From NCBI RefSeq assembly GCF_014905175.1, contig NC_057791.1:9434492-9498491 (forward strand): 64,000 bases of DNA, given 5' to 3'. Numbering within the stretch: the stretch's first letter is position 1; each line of letters opens with the position of its first letter. A model generated the notes under the pieces. That model ran no database searches. It had not been told where the DNA came from and saw nothing but the letters and a program-made list of their open reading frames with translations. The position numbers were made by a program, and so were the translations under genes. This DNA is from Aphidius gifuensis (Eukaryota; Arthropoda; Insecta; Hymenoptera; Braconidae). Below are positions 24,201 through 38,400 of the stretch, piece after piece.

Positions 24201-27200
24201 TAAACAGTATTTTAGTTCAGAAATACATAATTTTTTATTAAGTACAAATGTCGCCATGCTTTTTATGCTTCAGGGGTCAAGTTGTGAATTCTAACAGGAA
24301 ATATCTTAATTTTAGAACGGGTGAAGACTTTGGAATAATTTTATTGAATGGATAGTTATTGTATTCGGAGATTAGTAGAGTTAATCCGAGGAAAAATATA
24401 CTTCCATCGAAAGTTTATCCAAAATATTCAAATGAGTACTTTACAACTGATAACATTAGCATTGACAATTGGAAAAATAAAATTTTCTTACTGTGATAAT
24501 AGGGTGGACGAAATGTATTTTCTTGGACCGACCATCTCGGTGGAAATACAACAAAATCAGCAATTGCAGTACCAGATTTTGATGATGGGCACGTCAGAAC
24601 AGTGAATATTGATGGATCCTATAACGAATGTATTTTCAGTGTTCGAATAGTGATTGATTCCTTCAATAAATAATACTTACGCAGTGATCAACAGACACGG
24701 AATTTATGACCATGAATTTGTTTAAGTTGTATTTGTATGGCACATAATTTCCACGCCATGCAACGACATTAAACGGACTGTGGTTTTGGTTGAAAGAAAA
24801 TAAATGGCCTTGGTATTTTGTGTGAATTGTGTAATAAACATCGCGATCATCATAAACCGCAACTGGAGTCCAGAAATCTCGTGGCTCGGCTAATCCATTT
24901 GCACCTGAAATAGTTATTCCATTTTGTGAGTTTCATTCTCGTAACGAAAATAGTATAATAATATCATGTCATGGTTCGTAGATGTTCATCGATCGTCCCT
25001 CGGGGAACAAATGACTTCAAAGTAAGAAATACAGAGTGAGATGTGAGCAAAACTGTATGGCACTATCTATGAGCCCGAATGCAAAGGAAAATAAGTGAAC
25101 GACCTATTTCCTAAGTAGATATCCGACAGCAGTAAGAACCATGCGCGCACATGGTGGCGGAGTTACCCCGTGACGGGAAAACTACAAGCAATCCAGTGCA
25201 ATTATGAAAGGTGCGACATTTCTGCTCTCGTATTACTTTCTGGTTAGGAAAAGAACGACTAACGATAGACTGATATTCTCAGTGATGAAATACCTGGGCG
25301 GTAACTCAGTAGACTCTTGTGTATAAATAAATGTTCCGTCAGAATGTCAGGAGAAAAGAGAAGAAGCGAAAGAAATCGAAGTTGAGAAAAACGAAATGAA
25401 TCATTAAGTGTAGTCAAAACCTACAGCCTGAGCACACTGAGTGCTAATTGGTATGCACTGGATGACTTGAGTTATGTAAGCATAAAAATCCGTGAAAAAG
25501 AACCTTCCAGGTATACGTCATTTGAAGGCTCATCCACTGTGTACGGAGACATTCTCAATAAGGGCAAATTTGTATAAATATATTGTGCATTTTTGTGAAA
25601 TTGAATATTGAAATGATTCGACTAAGAAAGATATTGCAGTTCTTTCAATATGTGCAATTGTAAAATTTGCTGCACATGAATTCGATGATGTATCTGTTCA
25701 TCACGTCCAATGGTAAATTTAATTTCATTTGGGGGAGGAAGGCATCACTGGTTGACCACGCCGCCTACCATTCTTTACTGAGCTACATCGAACGTCCTTA
25801 TCATAGCCGTTGTCAGCAATTGCTTCCGTTAGCTGTCCTATTACTTGTTGGTTATCGTAATAATTAGATGGGTCCCTCTGTCGGTAAGATATAAGAGTGA
25901 AGGAAAATTCTCGTTTTTATCATTGGTGAATTTTCTTTTGCCTTGACGGTCAATGAGATATATGCATTCAAAAGAAGCGACTAAGCGTGAACCTGTTGAA
26001 AAAAAAATTTAATAAACCAAGTAAAGTCACTAAGTTTACTAAAGAAAATTTATTTCAGATTGAACTAACTATATGGAATAAAGAGGCAGAAAATTTCGAG
26101 GGGAAAAACGGTGACGTAATAGCATTAAAAAAATTGAAAATAAATGAATATAACAAAATTAAAACGACGACTTCAACAACAACTAAACGTTAAATCCTGA
26201 TTCAACTGAGGGAAAAAAGTAAATGAAATAAATAAAATCGAATTCGACAATTTTATAAATAAATATTTAACATTGAAGGCTAAAATCATGGTACAACAAA
26301 ATAAATAAAAACAAAGAATTTAAAAAGTTAGAAGAAAGCGATTCCGGATATGAAGATGACTTATTGGAGGGAAAAAGCAAAATGAATGAATAATTTTTAG
26401 TTGTAACAGTAATCATTGTAACAATAGAGAATAAAATAAATTTGTAATCACGAATTTCAATAAAGAAATTAAAATTCCCCCCGCAAGGCAGTTTCATCCT
26501 TTTTTATTTTGAGAAAAACCCTTCACTGCTGTGTGATAAATATTATCTGGAAAAAAAAACAAAAATATTTCTCAAAAAGATTTCCCGATATTTCAAAGTT
26601 AAAATTTAGATTAAATTCTGATGCGAAACGGAGGCTTCGGAAGAGTTTGGATCCAACCAGATAATCAGGTTGAAGTCGGGTTTCTTGATTAGTCATGGCT
26701 AAAGATACCTTATGACCAGGAATAAATCAGGCAACCCGAACCACAACTGATAACAAAAATATAATATGACTTTGACCGAAAAATTTTTATTTATCCTTTT
26801 ATTTGTTTATGGCACTAACGCAATGGATAGAATGAATAGAATATTGACTATTATGATCTCAATTAATTACCCTTAGGGAGTCGCAATCTCATGACCTTCT
26901 GCTTACAATAACAGGCCGTGGTATGCTCAGCTTTTCCAACTATAGATGATGGGTTCGATTATTTTGGATTCATAAATTACAATAGTAAAAATGTGAATTC
27001 AGTTTTTAAATCTTCCATGTGGGACTCGACTTTATAAACAATTTGAACAAATAGTTTCAACTTCACTGCACAAATTCAGAAGAAATAAGTTTACAAAGTT
27101 ACCCAGGTAGGATCCCACAAGGGTGAACGGCCGTGCCAGGCTTGTTACAAGCTTGTGTTTCCTAGCCTTGGTGGACTAGAATGTGCCTAGCTTGGAGAAT

Positions 27201-30200
27201 TTTTCCAGTCATTGCACAAGACTTGTTAATCTAGGCTTGTACCAAGCCTGTGTCGATTGTTATTTCCAAGCCTCACACAAGGTTAAAAATTCCAAGCTCG
27301 TGTCAAGCTTGTATTTACAGTCATTGCACAAGACTTGTTATTCCAGGCTTGTACCAAGCCTGTGACAATCGTTAATTCCAAGCTTTACACAAGGTTAAAA
27401 ATTCCAAGCTCGTATCAAGCCTGTATTTACAGTCATTGCACAATACTTGCTAGTCCAGGCTTGTACCAAGCCTGTGTCAATCGGTAATTCCAAGCCTTAA
27501 ACAAGGTTGATCCAGTCTTGATCCATAATGGATCAGGCTACTCTATTAAGGATAGAGTAAGGCTAGCTGGATCCAAAATGGATGAAGAAACAAGTATCAA
27601 ATTTGCGTCTTTGAATTTTACAAATTGCCTGATCAGGATAGCATCAGGCTATCTGTATTTTATCCTTAATAGAGTAGCCTGATCCATTCTGGATCAAATC
27701 TTGATCAAGAAAAAATTATTGCATTTATTTTTTTTTCAAATAATTTTTTCTTGATCCAGTCTTGTTCCAGAATGGATCAGGCTATCCCTATTAAGGATAA
27801 AATACAGATAGCCTGATGCTATCCTGATCAGGCGATTTGTAGAACCTATGAGGACCAAAAGTTAGTACGACTTATCGAATGCCTCAATGGCCGAGCGTGT
27901 CAAGTACTAGCGTTGTAATCCCGTGTCGAAGGGTTCGAACCCCGGTCGTAGCAATAATTAGTTAGGTAAATTATCAATTAGGTCAGTTTGTAATAATAAA
28001 GTTTATCTGTATTCTGTTAAGCGTTAGATTTCAAATTAAAAAAAAAATAAATTTGAAATTATTAATTTTTTTTTTTTTTTTTTGAATAAATCATGTATCC
28101 TGATCCAGTTTTGATACGGCATCTGGATCCATTATGGATCATATATCTTTACCACAGCCTGATCAGGTATCCTGATCCATTCTGGATCCGAACCTTACGA
28201 AAAAGCGTCGCATCCTGATCAGGTTCGGATCCAGTATCTGGATCCAGATTGGATTTGAAATCAGGCAAGCCTGATCAGGGCTTGATCCGAACCTGACCTG
28301 AATTTCTACTCGAGTAGTCAAAGGGGTAACCAAGAGAATCAGATCCAAAGCAATTGTAATACAGAAATCATTGTAATCGAATCAACCAAAGTAAGTCATT
28401 TAACATTGTAAAATTTATATTATATACACAATACGCAACACGTAATAACACAACTGCAATAATTAATAATTAAATAAATGTCCTTCATAATTTTACTATT
28501 AAATCAAGTGTAATAATTACAACAACCTATCCCTTTCTCTCATCCATAGTCTTTCCTTTTTCGCGCCGTGAACCTGATCTATTGACCGCAAGGTTAGGAT
28601 CGAATCAAAGTAAGTACAATTACAATTATTACGGGTAAATTCGGACATAACACCGGGGATAACAAAAAAAACAGGCTTGACACCAGCTTGGACTATTAAG
28701 GCCTGTGTGAGGCCAGTTAAAAACAACGGGGTCAGTCTTGTGTCAAGCCTGTGTTAACAAGGCTCGTGTGAGGCCGGGGAAAACGAAAAACACAGGCTTG
28801 ACACGGGCTTGGATTATTGAGGCCTGTGTGAGGCCAGTTAAAAACAACGGGGACAGTCTTGTGTCAAGCCTGTGTTAACAAGGCTCGTGTGAGGCCGGGC
28901 AAAACAATGGGCACAGCTTATGTCAAGCCTGTGCTCCCAAGGCTTGATACACGACCCTCGCACAAGCCTGGCACAGTTGTTCAAGCCCGAGAACTCCTAC
29001 CTGGGAGGTTAGTTTCAGAGATAGTGCATCTGAAATACTGCTTGTTTTTTCAGTGTTTACACTGTGAAGTGTGAATATACGCTTTCAGTGATATAAAGGG
29101 TTTTTTACACTGTCTAGCAATTTTTATGTTGCTGCAATCCGAAATACATCTCCGTTTTCCCGTTACGTACGCCACTTGGATTTTCGAATGTTATATATGT
29201 ATGTGATATCATAGAAAAAAAAATGTTGTACAACATCGAAAAAAAAAAAAAAAAAAATAGACATTTAAAATAGTTACTTCCTAGCAGTATGTCATATAGC
29301 AACAAGGTAACTTGTTTTTGGTCTAAAAAAATCTTTATGCTCAACAAAACGATTGAAAGCGATTTTCAGAGAAAGCTGCCCCAGATCGCAGCGACGTAAA
29401 AATTACAGTGGAGACCTTTATGACGCTTGATTGAATTTGAAAAAAAAAAAAATCAAAGCCTTGAATGTGGAAGATTTTAACAAAAAATTCATATGATCAA
29501 AACACTTCACGAAAAGATGTGATATCAAAACAAAAAAAAAACACAGTTTTTTACACAAAGGAGCGTCAAGTATTCGAAATCGTCAACAATTGGGTGTAGA
29601 TTAATTTTTCAGCTATTTTCTTTTTTCAATACCAGAAGAGATAATACCAAAAAAGTCAAGAATTAAAGATATTTTTGATTCATAGAATTAAGTTTCAACT
29701 GTTGGAATAATTTTAAACTTGACCCCACCTGGTTCATTTAAAATCTGAAATAAAATTTTAAGCCTACACGTATGAGACAGAGTTGCCACATGATGGTTTT
29801 TCCACAATTCAAATATCAAATTTATATATACAGACTGTCCCATTTTAATCTATCAATATATTTTTTTTGAAAAATATGGCTTGAATTGAAAAATGTTTTC
29901 AGTGAAAGTTGTAGGGTTTGGAAGGGAAAATAGAAAAAGAATAAAAAAAAAAATTATGCGTGTTGTGAGTACGCGCGGGGGAAGTGAAACTTCTTTTGGA
30001 GTGATTGCGGTTATGACTCTATAAGTTTCTTTTATTGATTTTTCTGTTGTTTTTGACAATTTATATTACGGTCGGTATTCATATTATTGTTCATTCTATC
30101 AAATATTTATTATAAATTTTTTTGTTATAAATTATCGTTGTCTAGAAAGATATCGCTGTGAACGTTCAGTACTTGATAAAATGGTAGGTGTTAGAGCTGA

Positions 30201-33200
30201 TATGGCATCGGGATTTTCCCGTTAACTTTTTTCACGTTGTCTAGCACGGTATGCCGTAAACATTGAGTGCTTGAAACAGGTGAAGATATTGAAGCTAATA
30301 GAGCATAGGGGTTTTCCTGTAATTATTTTAACGTTGTCTATCACGATATTGTCGTACACATTCAGTACTTAATGGTCTTGATTTCTTCCCAGGATTTTCC
30401 TGGGGTTTCTGATCAGTTGAATCAGGATAGGAAACTTCTAAATAGTCGGCCATTGTTATTTTTATATTTAAAGAATCATTTCCGATCGATTGGACCTATT
30501 TCCTATCGTTATGAGATAAGGTAAGTGAACTTACCTTATTTTTTTATTTTTTTTTTTTAATTTTGCAATTTTTTTCTCGGTCATCAAAAAAGTTCTCTAT
30601 AAATTGTTGGCCATTGTTATTTTAATATTTCAGGCATCATTACTAATCGATTAGGCATAGTTACAATCGTTATGCAATAAGGTAAGTTGACTTATCTCAT
30701 TTTAGCAACTTTTTTTGTTAGAACTTGCAGTTTTTCGGTTGGCCATCTAAAAAGTTTCTTCTGAATGGTCGGCCATTGTTATTTTCGTCTTCAGGGCATC
30801 ATTACCAATCGATTAAGCCTATTTTTAATCGTTATACAATGAGTTTAGTTCATTGAGGTATGAAAAAAATTTTTTAAAAACAATTGTTTATTTCATTTTT
30901 TTACTTTTTTATTGTTTCTGGCCGTTTTTACGGAGATCCCATCCTGAATTTCTCACTATCAATCTGAAATTTTCTTGGCTTTTCAAAAAAAATATTTTCA
31001 AAAAAATCAATATATGGGCAAGCCCACAAAAATTGCATTTTATATTTTGAACTCTAATTTCAAAGTTTTTTTATAAATATACAAGAAAACTAATATTTCC
31101 TATGAAAAGCTAAGGAAATTCTTCGTAAAAAAATATTATTGATTAAACTTTTATTTTGTTCTCAAAGTCTGAAAAAATGATTTGAAAAAAAAAAAAAATA
31201 TGAATGTGATGGAATTCCCCATAGAATAACTCCGAAAATAATGACAAAAAAAAAAAAAAAATTTTGTGAGCCATCTAGACTCGCGGGTTTATTATGTGTA
31301 AACATCTTCGGCGTGTTTCTACGAAAAATTCCTACGAATGCGCAAAGTGGTTAAAAATGAAGTTGAAATATGAAAAAAACGGCTATTTATCGGTTATATG
31401 TCGTATAGTTATTGAAATAACGAATTATTCTCAAATTTAATAATGGCAATCAATAGAGATCGTCGGGGAGAAGAAAATGTTTTTAAAAAAATTTCAATAT
31501 CTCGAATAGTTTTCAAGTTATAATATTTTTTAAAATTTCGATATATCGATTTTTTTTTATTTATTCATTTAATAATGGAAGTCGATTAAACTCATCAAGG
31601 AGAAAACATATATACAGAGTGTCCAATTTTAATTTATCAATGGATTTTTTTCGAAAAGTATAGCTTAAATTGTAAAATGTTTCAAGCAAAAGTTGTACGG
31701 TTTGGAAGAGGACTTTAAAAAAAAAAAAAAAATATTCGAAAAATCCAAAATGGCGGAGTTTCCGGTAAAAACATAGTTTTTTTAAATGGATACTGCATTT
31801 TTTTTTTGCACCGAAATGTTTTTTACATCCAAACTAACACTTTTTATTTAAAAAATTTTTCGATAAAATCACTTTTTTTTTGTGCCGATTTTATCTGTTT
31901 ATGGATTTTCCTGAAAAAATATGGCCTTAATTAAAAAATGATAATTAGAAAAGTTGTAGCGCCCAAAAAAACGAAAACGAAAAAAAAAAAAAACTTTCGA
32001 AAAAAAATCAAAATGGCAAAGTTAGAAGCATTAACAAAGTTTTGAAAAAAAAAATCGATTTTTCCGGAAAAATTTATTGAGAAAAAGTGTGAGCCTTGAT
32101 GTGAACAATTTTTAAATAAAAAAAAATTACACCTAACCTCGAAAAAAAAAATGTTCATACCGGAAACTCTGCCATTTTTATATTAAATTTTTTTTTTTTC
32201 TTTTTGTTTTCGTCTTCTTGAGCGCTACAACTTTTCTAAATAATATTTTTTAATTAAAGTCATATTTTTTCAGGAAAATCCATAAACCGAGAAAATAGGG
32301 CCGAAAAAAAAAGTGATTTTATCGAAAAATTTTTCAAATAAAAAGTGTTAGTTTTGATGTAGAAAACGTTTTGGTGCAAAAAAAAAAATGCAGTATCCAT
32401 TTAAAAAAACTATGTTTGCACCAGAAACTCCACCATTTTGGATTTTTCGAATTTTTTTTTTTTTTTTTTTCTTCGTCCCCCTCCAAACCCTACAACTTTT
32501 ACTTGAAACATTTTACAATTTAAGCTTTATTTTTCGAAAAAAATCTATTGATAAATTAAAATGTATCACTCTGTATATTGGACCCATTTATTTTGAAAAA
32601 AAAATTTATTTTTATTCCTCTCACCCACTTAAATTGTTGTTTTCTATGGAATTAAAAATGAAACATATGGGTTTTTTTTGTCATTTTTTTCGTAGTCACC
32701 AATGACAATTTCTATTTTGCATCAAAATAACATACGTTTGTAAGCCATATATCGGTAAAATTTTAATAACTTTATCAATTTTATAGGTCGACACTTCATA
32801 TTAGATTCATTCTAAAGCTTATTAAATATGCTTCAAACAAAAGTTAAGGAAAATATTTTTTAATCATGACGTAATTGTTTATTTATTAAATTCTTATACT
32901 TATAGATTTTTTTCATCTTGTTTAAATTGAATAAAAATAGAATTTTGCATTATATTATATAAAACAGTAAATACTAATATTGGAACTACATTTCCATTCA
33001 ATATTTAATTGTTTTTTTTATATATAAAAAGGGCGTAAGTCACATAGAATAAATCCAAAATCTTTGTCATTAATTGTTTATATTTATTCACACGAAAAAA
33101 ACGAATATAAAAATTTAAAAAAAAATAACTAAAATAGTAAACATAATTTATATTTTTCATTCAGCAAAAAAATTTATAAAAACCACAATCGATCAGAAGA

Positions 33201-34984
33201 ATCAACTGATGAAAGTGTTTTTTTGTCTGTCTTCGGGAATTTTATACAATGCATTTGATTGACTTGTAGAATAAATTGCAATTGTTCTTCTGATTGAGTC
33301 AAGCATTAATTAATTCTTTCTACCAAGCTAATTCTCCTTTCAGCAATGTTTTTTACCACCTGTAAACTTGATAATATGGTTTTGGCATGTTTGTAATTTA
33401 TATTATTTTTCCATTCATCAGGATCGAAATCGATAAAATCATGCATCAAACCAAGTTACTGAAAAAGTTTAATTGATTTTTTAGATGTAAAATAACTTAA
33501 ATCTTTAGACATTAATTCTTTGTAATCATTTTCATCAATTATAAATGTTTTCGAGTATTCACTAACATTGTTTTGACTCGTCATTGCTATCACCATTTTT
33601 TTTTGAAGTGAAACTTCTTTACGGAGGGTAGCAAAAAAATTCGAGGCCCTTCTAGCGTTACGCGCTCGCGTTTACTCTCTGTCACACGCTCTCCTATACT
33701 CTCTGTCACGTATACTCTTTCTGGTATACTCTTTCTGGTATACTCTCTCTGGTATACGCTCGGCCACAAGCGGATAAACTCGGAACGTCAGCTGCTATGT
33801 GTGTATGCGTGAGCGACTTTTTTTTTTTTTATTTAAATATTATTAAACAGTTCAACTGAGTTTAATACTTAAATAATTGATTTTTAAAAAAAATTCATTT
33901 AAACGTATTAAGCAATAGTTATCTCGCGGGTTTGAAGAATCATTATTATAATAACAATAAAATTATTATAAATATATATAAATGATGATAATTATAACAA
34001 CAATAATTTTGATAATATTACCAATTATTCACAATAATATTGATATTAATAATAATATCTATAATAATAATATTTTGAATATAAATACTAATAATTATCA
34101 ATATTTATATATAAATGTTATTGTCAATGTTATTATTTATATTATTAATATCACTGATATTATTATAAATCGATAATATTATTGTTATTATTACTAATAT
34201 TATATTGATATTATTATCATCGATGATATTTTTGAAATTATTATTTTATTTATACTATGGTTATATATGAACAATATTATTATAAATAATAATAACTCCA
34301 ATAATATTATGATTAACAATAATATCAATATAATATTAGTAATAATATCGATGGTATCAATTATATTGTCGCATTAAAGAATGAAGTGCCAAAAACGTCA
34401 ATTTTAAAGGAAAAAGGGCGTAAGTGCAAATTTATAAATTTTCGGGTTTTTCATCTAATTTTAATACTTAAAAAAAAGGAAAAATGGGCGTAACAACCTT
34501 TGATAAAGGATAAAGGGCGTATGTCCAAGGATTTACGCCTTTTTTCCCGTTATCAAAATAATTTTTGATAAAAGATGAAAGGCATATTTTCAATTTTATA
34601 TGAAATTTATTTAATGGCAGGATTTTTTAAATTATTGATTGTTTACTGATAATTATACATAATTTATTATCAATACGAAAAACATAAAAATAATTGCAAA
34701 TCTTCATCTCTTATTAAAAATGATTTTGAGAATGGAAAAAAGGCGTAAGTCCCTGAACATACGCACCTTTATTTTTCTTTAAGCCATAAAATTAGATGCA
34801 AAGCCCGAACTCACGCCCTTTTCCTTTTAGAAAAAAAAAATTCCTAAAAATGGCACTTACGCCCTTCTTCCATTAATGTGTCGATATATATAATAATATT
34901 TATAATAATAATATTCGAAATATAAATACTAATAATTTTTATTAACTAATAATATTTATATTCGAATATTATTGTCAGGATTAA

Positions 34985-35015
<31 letters not shown>

Positions 35016-35425
35016 AATATTCAGCGTGACATGAAACTACTCTGAAAGAAGTTTCACTTCCCCCGCGCGTACTCGCAACACGCTAATTTTTTTTTTTTAC
35101 CTAAGACGTTACGTTCTCATCGAAAAGGGCCAAAGCAATAAGATCTTCAGAGCAGTACCACAAATGCCTTATCATCTTAATTTGTACTGTTTCAGATATT
35201 TGGTATAAAACCTTTCATATTTTTAATGATTAATCAGTATTCAATTATTCATCATACCACGGAGTGGAATGCCTCTTAAAAAAATATAGGCAAACGCTAG
35301 CAATTCACGATAATCTCCCCGTGGTTGATTATCAATCTAAATAGAATGATAGCCATAATGTTGGATAAATAAATAAATAAATGAATAAATAAATAAATCA
35401 CGGAACGAATAAATAAATAAATATG

Positions 35426-35460
<35 letters not shown>

Positions 35461-38400
35461 AATAATCATATAATGAGTAACTAATGAAAAAATGAAAAGT
35501 AATCTGAAATAACGATGTAAATCGATTAGAATAAATTATTTTTTGCACCTGAAATTATTTAGTTACAAAACTTATTATTTCATCTTCAACATTGCCTAAC
35601 ATTTCAACTATTTTTTTCTCTTTTATACCAGTGTCATACTTTGATTGGTCGATGAGTTTTCATTTTTTTTTTGAAATTTATTGAATAGAAAAAACTTAAA
35701 AAAAAAATAAATTTTGCAAAAGAATTTCTCGGATATGATGGTGACAGGGTAAGTAAAACAACTCTCTGTGTAACTCTTTTTCAATTAACACAGTTGCTCC
35801 ATTATATCGTCCTTAGTCGTACATAAAATCATTTATTTAAACACTAGAAATTCTTTGAACAATATTTAAAATGAAGAAATTTTTAGAAAATCACTACTCA
35901 TTATTATTGTTTAGTGAAATAATTTATTGTATTGAATTTTAGGCATATATAATTTAGGCCGATATATGGCATACAAACGAATGTTATTTGAATGCAAAAT
36001 AGAAAATGTCGTTGGTTACTACTAAAAAAAAATCGAAAAAAGAAAATCCGTATGTGAAATTTTTAATTTTAAAGAAAACAACAATTTGAGTGGGTAGGAG
36101 GAAAAAAAACTAATTTTTTTTTTAAATGAATAGGTCTAATCTATATGTTGGACTAGGTGGGGTCAAGAAAATTTTGTCAACAGTTGAAACTTAATTCTAT
36201 GCATCGAAAATATATTTATTTCTCGACTTTTTTGATATCATCTCTTTCTGTATTTAAAGAATAAACTAGCTAAAAAATTAGTCTAAACAAAATTGTTGAC
36301 GATTTCCAATACTTGGGGCTTTTTTTTGTTATGTTTAACTGATAGGGAAAAAAAAATTCAGCTCTGACTTTCCAAAATGATATGCATGTTTTAAAAATGT
36401 ATAACTAGTTCAATTTCTTAACTCGTTCTCGGAGAAAAAGTACTGAAACGGATTGATTATCATGGATTGAAAATTCTTCTGTATATTTTTATAAGTATCT
36501 GTCATAAGATTTCTGGATTCGTATGGTAAAGTACTTGCCTCCCAACCAGAAACGCCCGGGTTTGAATCACAATGAAAGATTTATTTTCTATTTTATTTTT
36601 CATTAAAATTTAAGTCAATAAGCCTAGGTTATAGATAAATACCTTGACATTAAGCTAACACTCACGAGAAATATGAACTTTTAGATGACAGAGGAATCAT
36701 CGATGATGTGTTAACATAGTGCAGTAGTCACATGTTTGAATTCCGTCTAGAGCGTCTGACATTCTTTTGTTACCTGTGTGTAAAACCCGATTGCTCCCGT
36801 TGAAATTTGGGAAAAGCAAAAACAGTCGTGTAAAGCAGCCTGTCGTATCAACCGTTGATGTCACCTCAAGGCAGGGAAGTACATTCGATTTGACTATCCC
36901 TAAACCTGACTTTATTTGGGATAAACTGTCTTGCTTTCTTGGTCCTGGTCAGGAGATAACTTTCTACCTAAAGATTGGTATCAGAGGGCACTCGATAAAG
37001 GCAGAATCTGGTGGGACTGACGTCTTTGCTGGGTACAAAAGCTAGCTACATTAGTATTTATTATATTGAGAATTTGAGATCTGACAATATTTAAACTATT
37101 AAAAATTTTGGAATTGTTTAAATGAACTAAGTACTAATTAAGACGTATATTGACAGCTTTGATTATGAGACACAGTTAAAAATACATGGTAAAAAAGAAT
37201 TTTGATAAAAGCTATAGTATATGCCTACCAATAATAAGTTGAGAAAACACTCATCAAGTATAAAAAATCATTAAGGCGGTATGTCAAAATATTGAAAAAA
37301 AAATCCCTCTCACAGATTTTGATCAGAGTAGGCCCATTTTTTAAATGAAATAAAGATCTATTTTAACAAATTTTTTTTGTAATTTTCTACCACGATTTGA
37401 CCGAGATAATTAGGGTCGAAGTTGACAACAATTTAACACTTTGACACACAAGCATAGGAAGCATCGGCACGTTTTCACTTCTATTGAAAAAACGTTCTCA
37501 CAGAAAACCTTTATTTCACTACAGCTTATACTTCTTTTAATTACAAAAATAATTTTAAAAAATCATCGATTTCTACCACGAATTTCAAAAGTTATTAATT
37601 ATTTAAGACGAAAATTTAGGGTCGAAAACAGCCAAAAAGTACCAGGCAAAGCATTGAAAATCTGCTGAAGTAGTATTAGTGTGTGTACATACGAGGCGCC
37701 CTCACTCATACTTCTAAAGACGCGTCAGTAAAGTATACAAATTTTAGACATTAGAGGGCACTTATTATTTTTTTAAGCTATGGTTACAAGGGTGCCTCTT
37801 TGAACCCAAAGAATTATCCTACCTTAGGATTTACATACTGCTTTAATTGGCTACCACTTTCGACAGCGGACTACGGTTGACTACGCCCGACTACTCTAAA
37901 TGACAACGAAAGTGACTCCGAAAAATCATAGATAAAAATTTTCGGTTACGAGATTGACTACACCATGACTACGAACCAAGTGGAAAAATGTTCAGGTTTC
38001 TCAATTTGACAGATCAGATTGCCCTATTTCCGTACTTCTCGTTGAATTCTGATCCGAACCAGATCAGGAAACCTGACCACATCCTGAATAGGGTCGCTTG
38101 ATCCAAACTAGACCAGACTGTCAAGATAGATTATTTTAAATATTTCAAATTCGTCATGAACGTTTCCTGTTCAGAAATTGATCAAGGAAGCTGACCACAT
38201 CCTGGATAAGATTGCCTGATCTAATCCTGACCAAATTATATCAGGATAAAATATTTGAAAAATTATGAATTGATCATTAAGGTTTTCTGTTCAAAAATAA
38301 ATCAGGTAACCTGACTTCATCCCGAATAAGGTTGCCTGGCCCAATAATGACCAGAATCCTATCAGAATTAATTATTCTAAGAATTTTTAATTTTTTATTA

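Larger units (their letters stand above)
33174..35345 (-). pseudogene. Decayed repeat-encoded gene of unknown function
   Basis: Three minus-strand coding-like segments run in order. About 35345-35255 holds QPRGDYRELLAFAYIFL and GIPLRG; 35184-35104 holds MIRHLWYCSEDLIALALFD; 33596-33174 holds FDPDEWKNN, ILSSLQVVKNIAERR and QSEEQLQFILQVNQ, with two in-frame stops. They are split by a transposon inserted at 33598-35090. I recall similar segments in uncharacterised repeat-associated proteins of arthropods, but I cannot name a domain or an activity. It sits in the centre of the large FB1 element, so it may have been that family's own gene. Confidence 0.5.
29503..36345. mobile_element. Large FB1 foldback element opened by nested insertions
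   Basis: The outer left arm (29503-29745) has the FB1 hallmarks GATGTGATATC and GGAGCGTCAAGTATTCGAAA and the AAACTTGACCCCACC block. The matching right arm is 36145-36345. The inner arms continue as 32576-32756 and 35956-36145 (CCATATATCGG and CATACGTTTGT blocks inverted). Nested inside are an FB2 element (31613-32575), an FB2 end (29829), a transposon (33598-35090) and a decayed gene on the minus strand (33174-35345). It looks like a gene-bearing member of the family whose other copies are small palindromes. Confidence 0.7.

Noticed and set aside
24681..24904. Loss of the HGD catalytic histidine
   Set aside because: Counting against the human protein places the changed residue in AWHGNY (about 269); the catalytic His of DHAD (human 292) is kept in this exon as DHC.
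35297..35548. 83-codon frame with IYLFIYLFIYL repeats
   Set aside because: Runs through the (AATA)n microsatellite.
36767..37045. 92-codon plus-strand frame with mixed composition
   Set aside because: Looks less AT-biased than its surroundings, but no domain or homologue is recognised and splice or promoter signals are absent; left uncalled.
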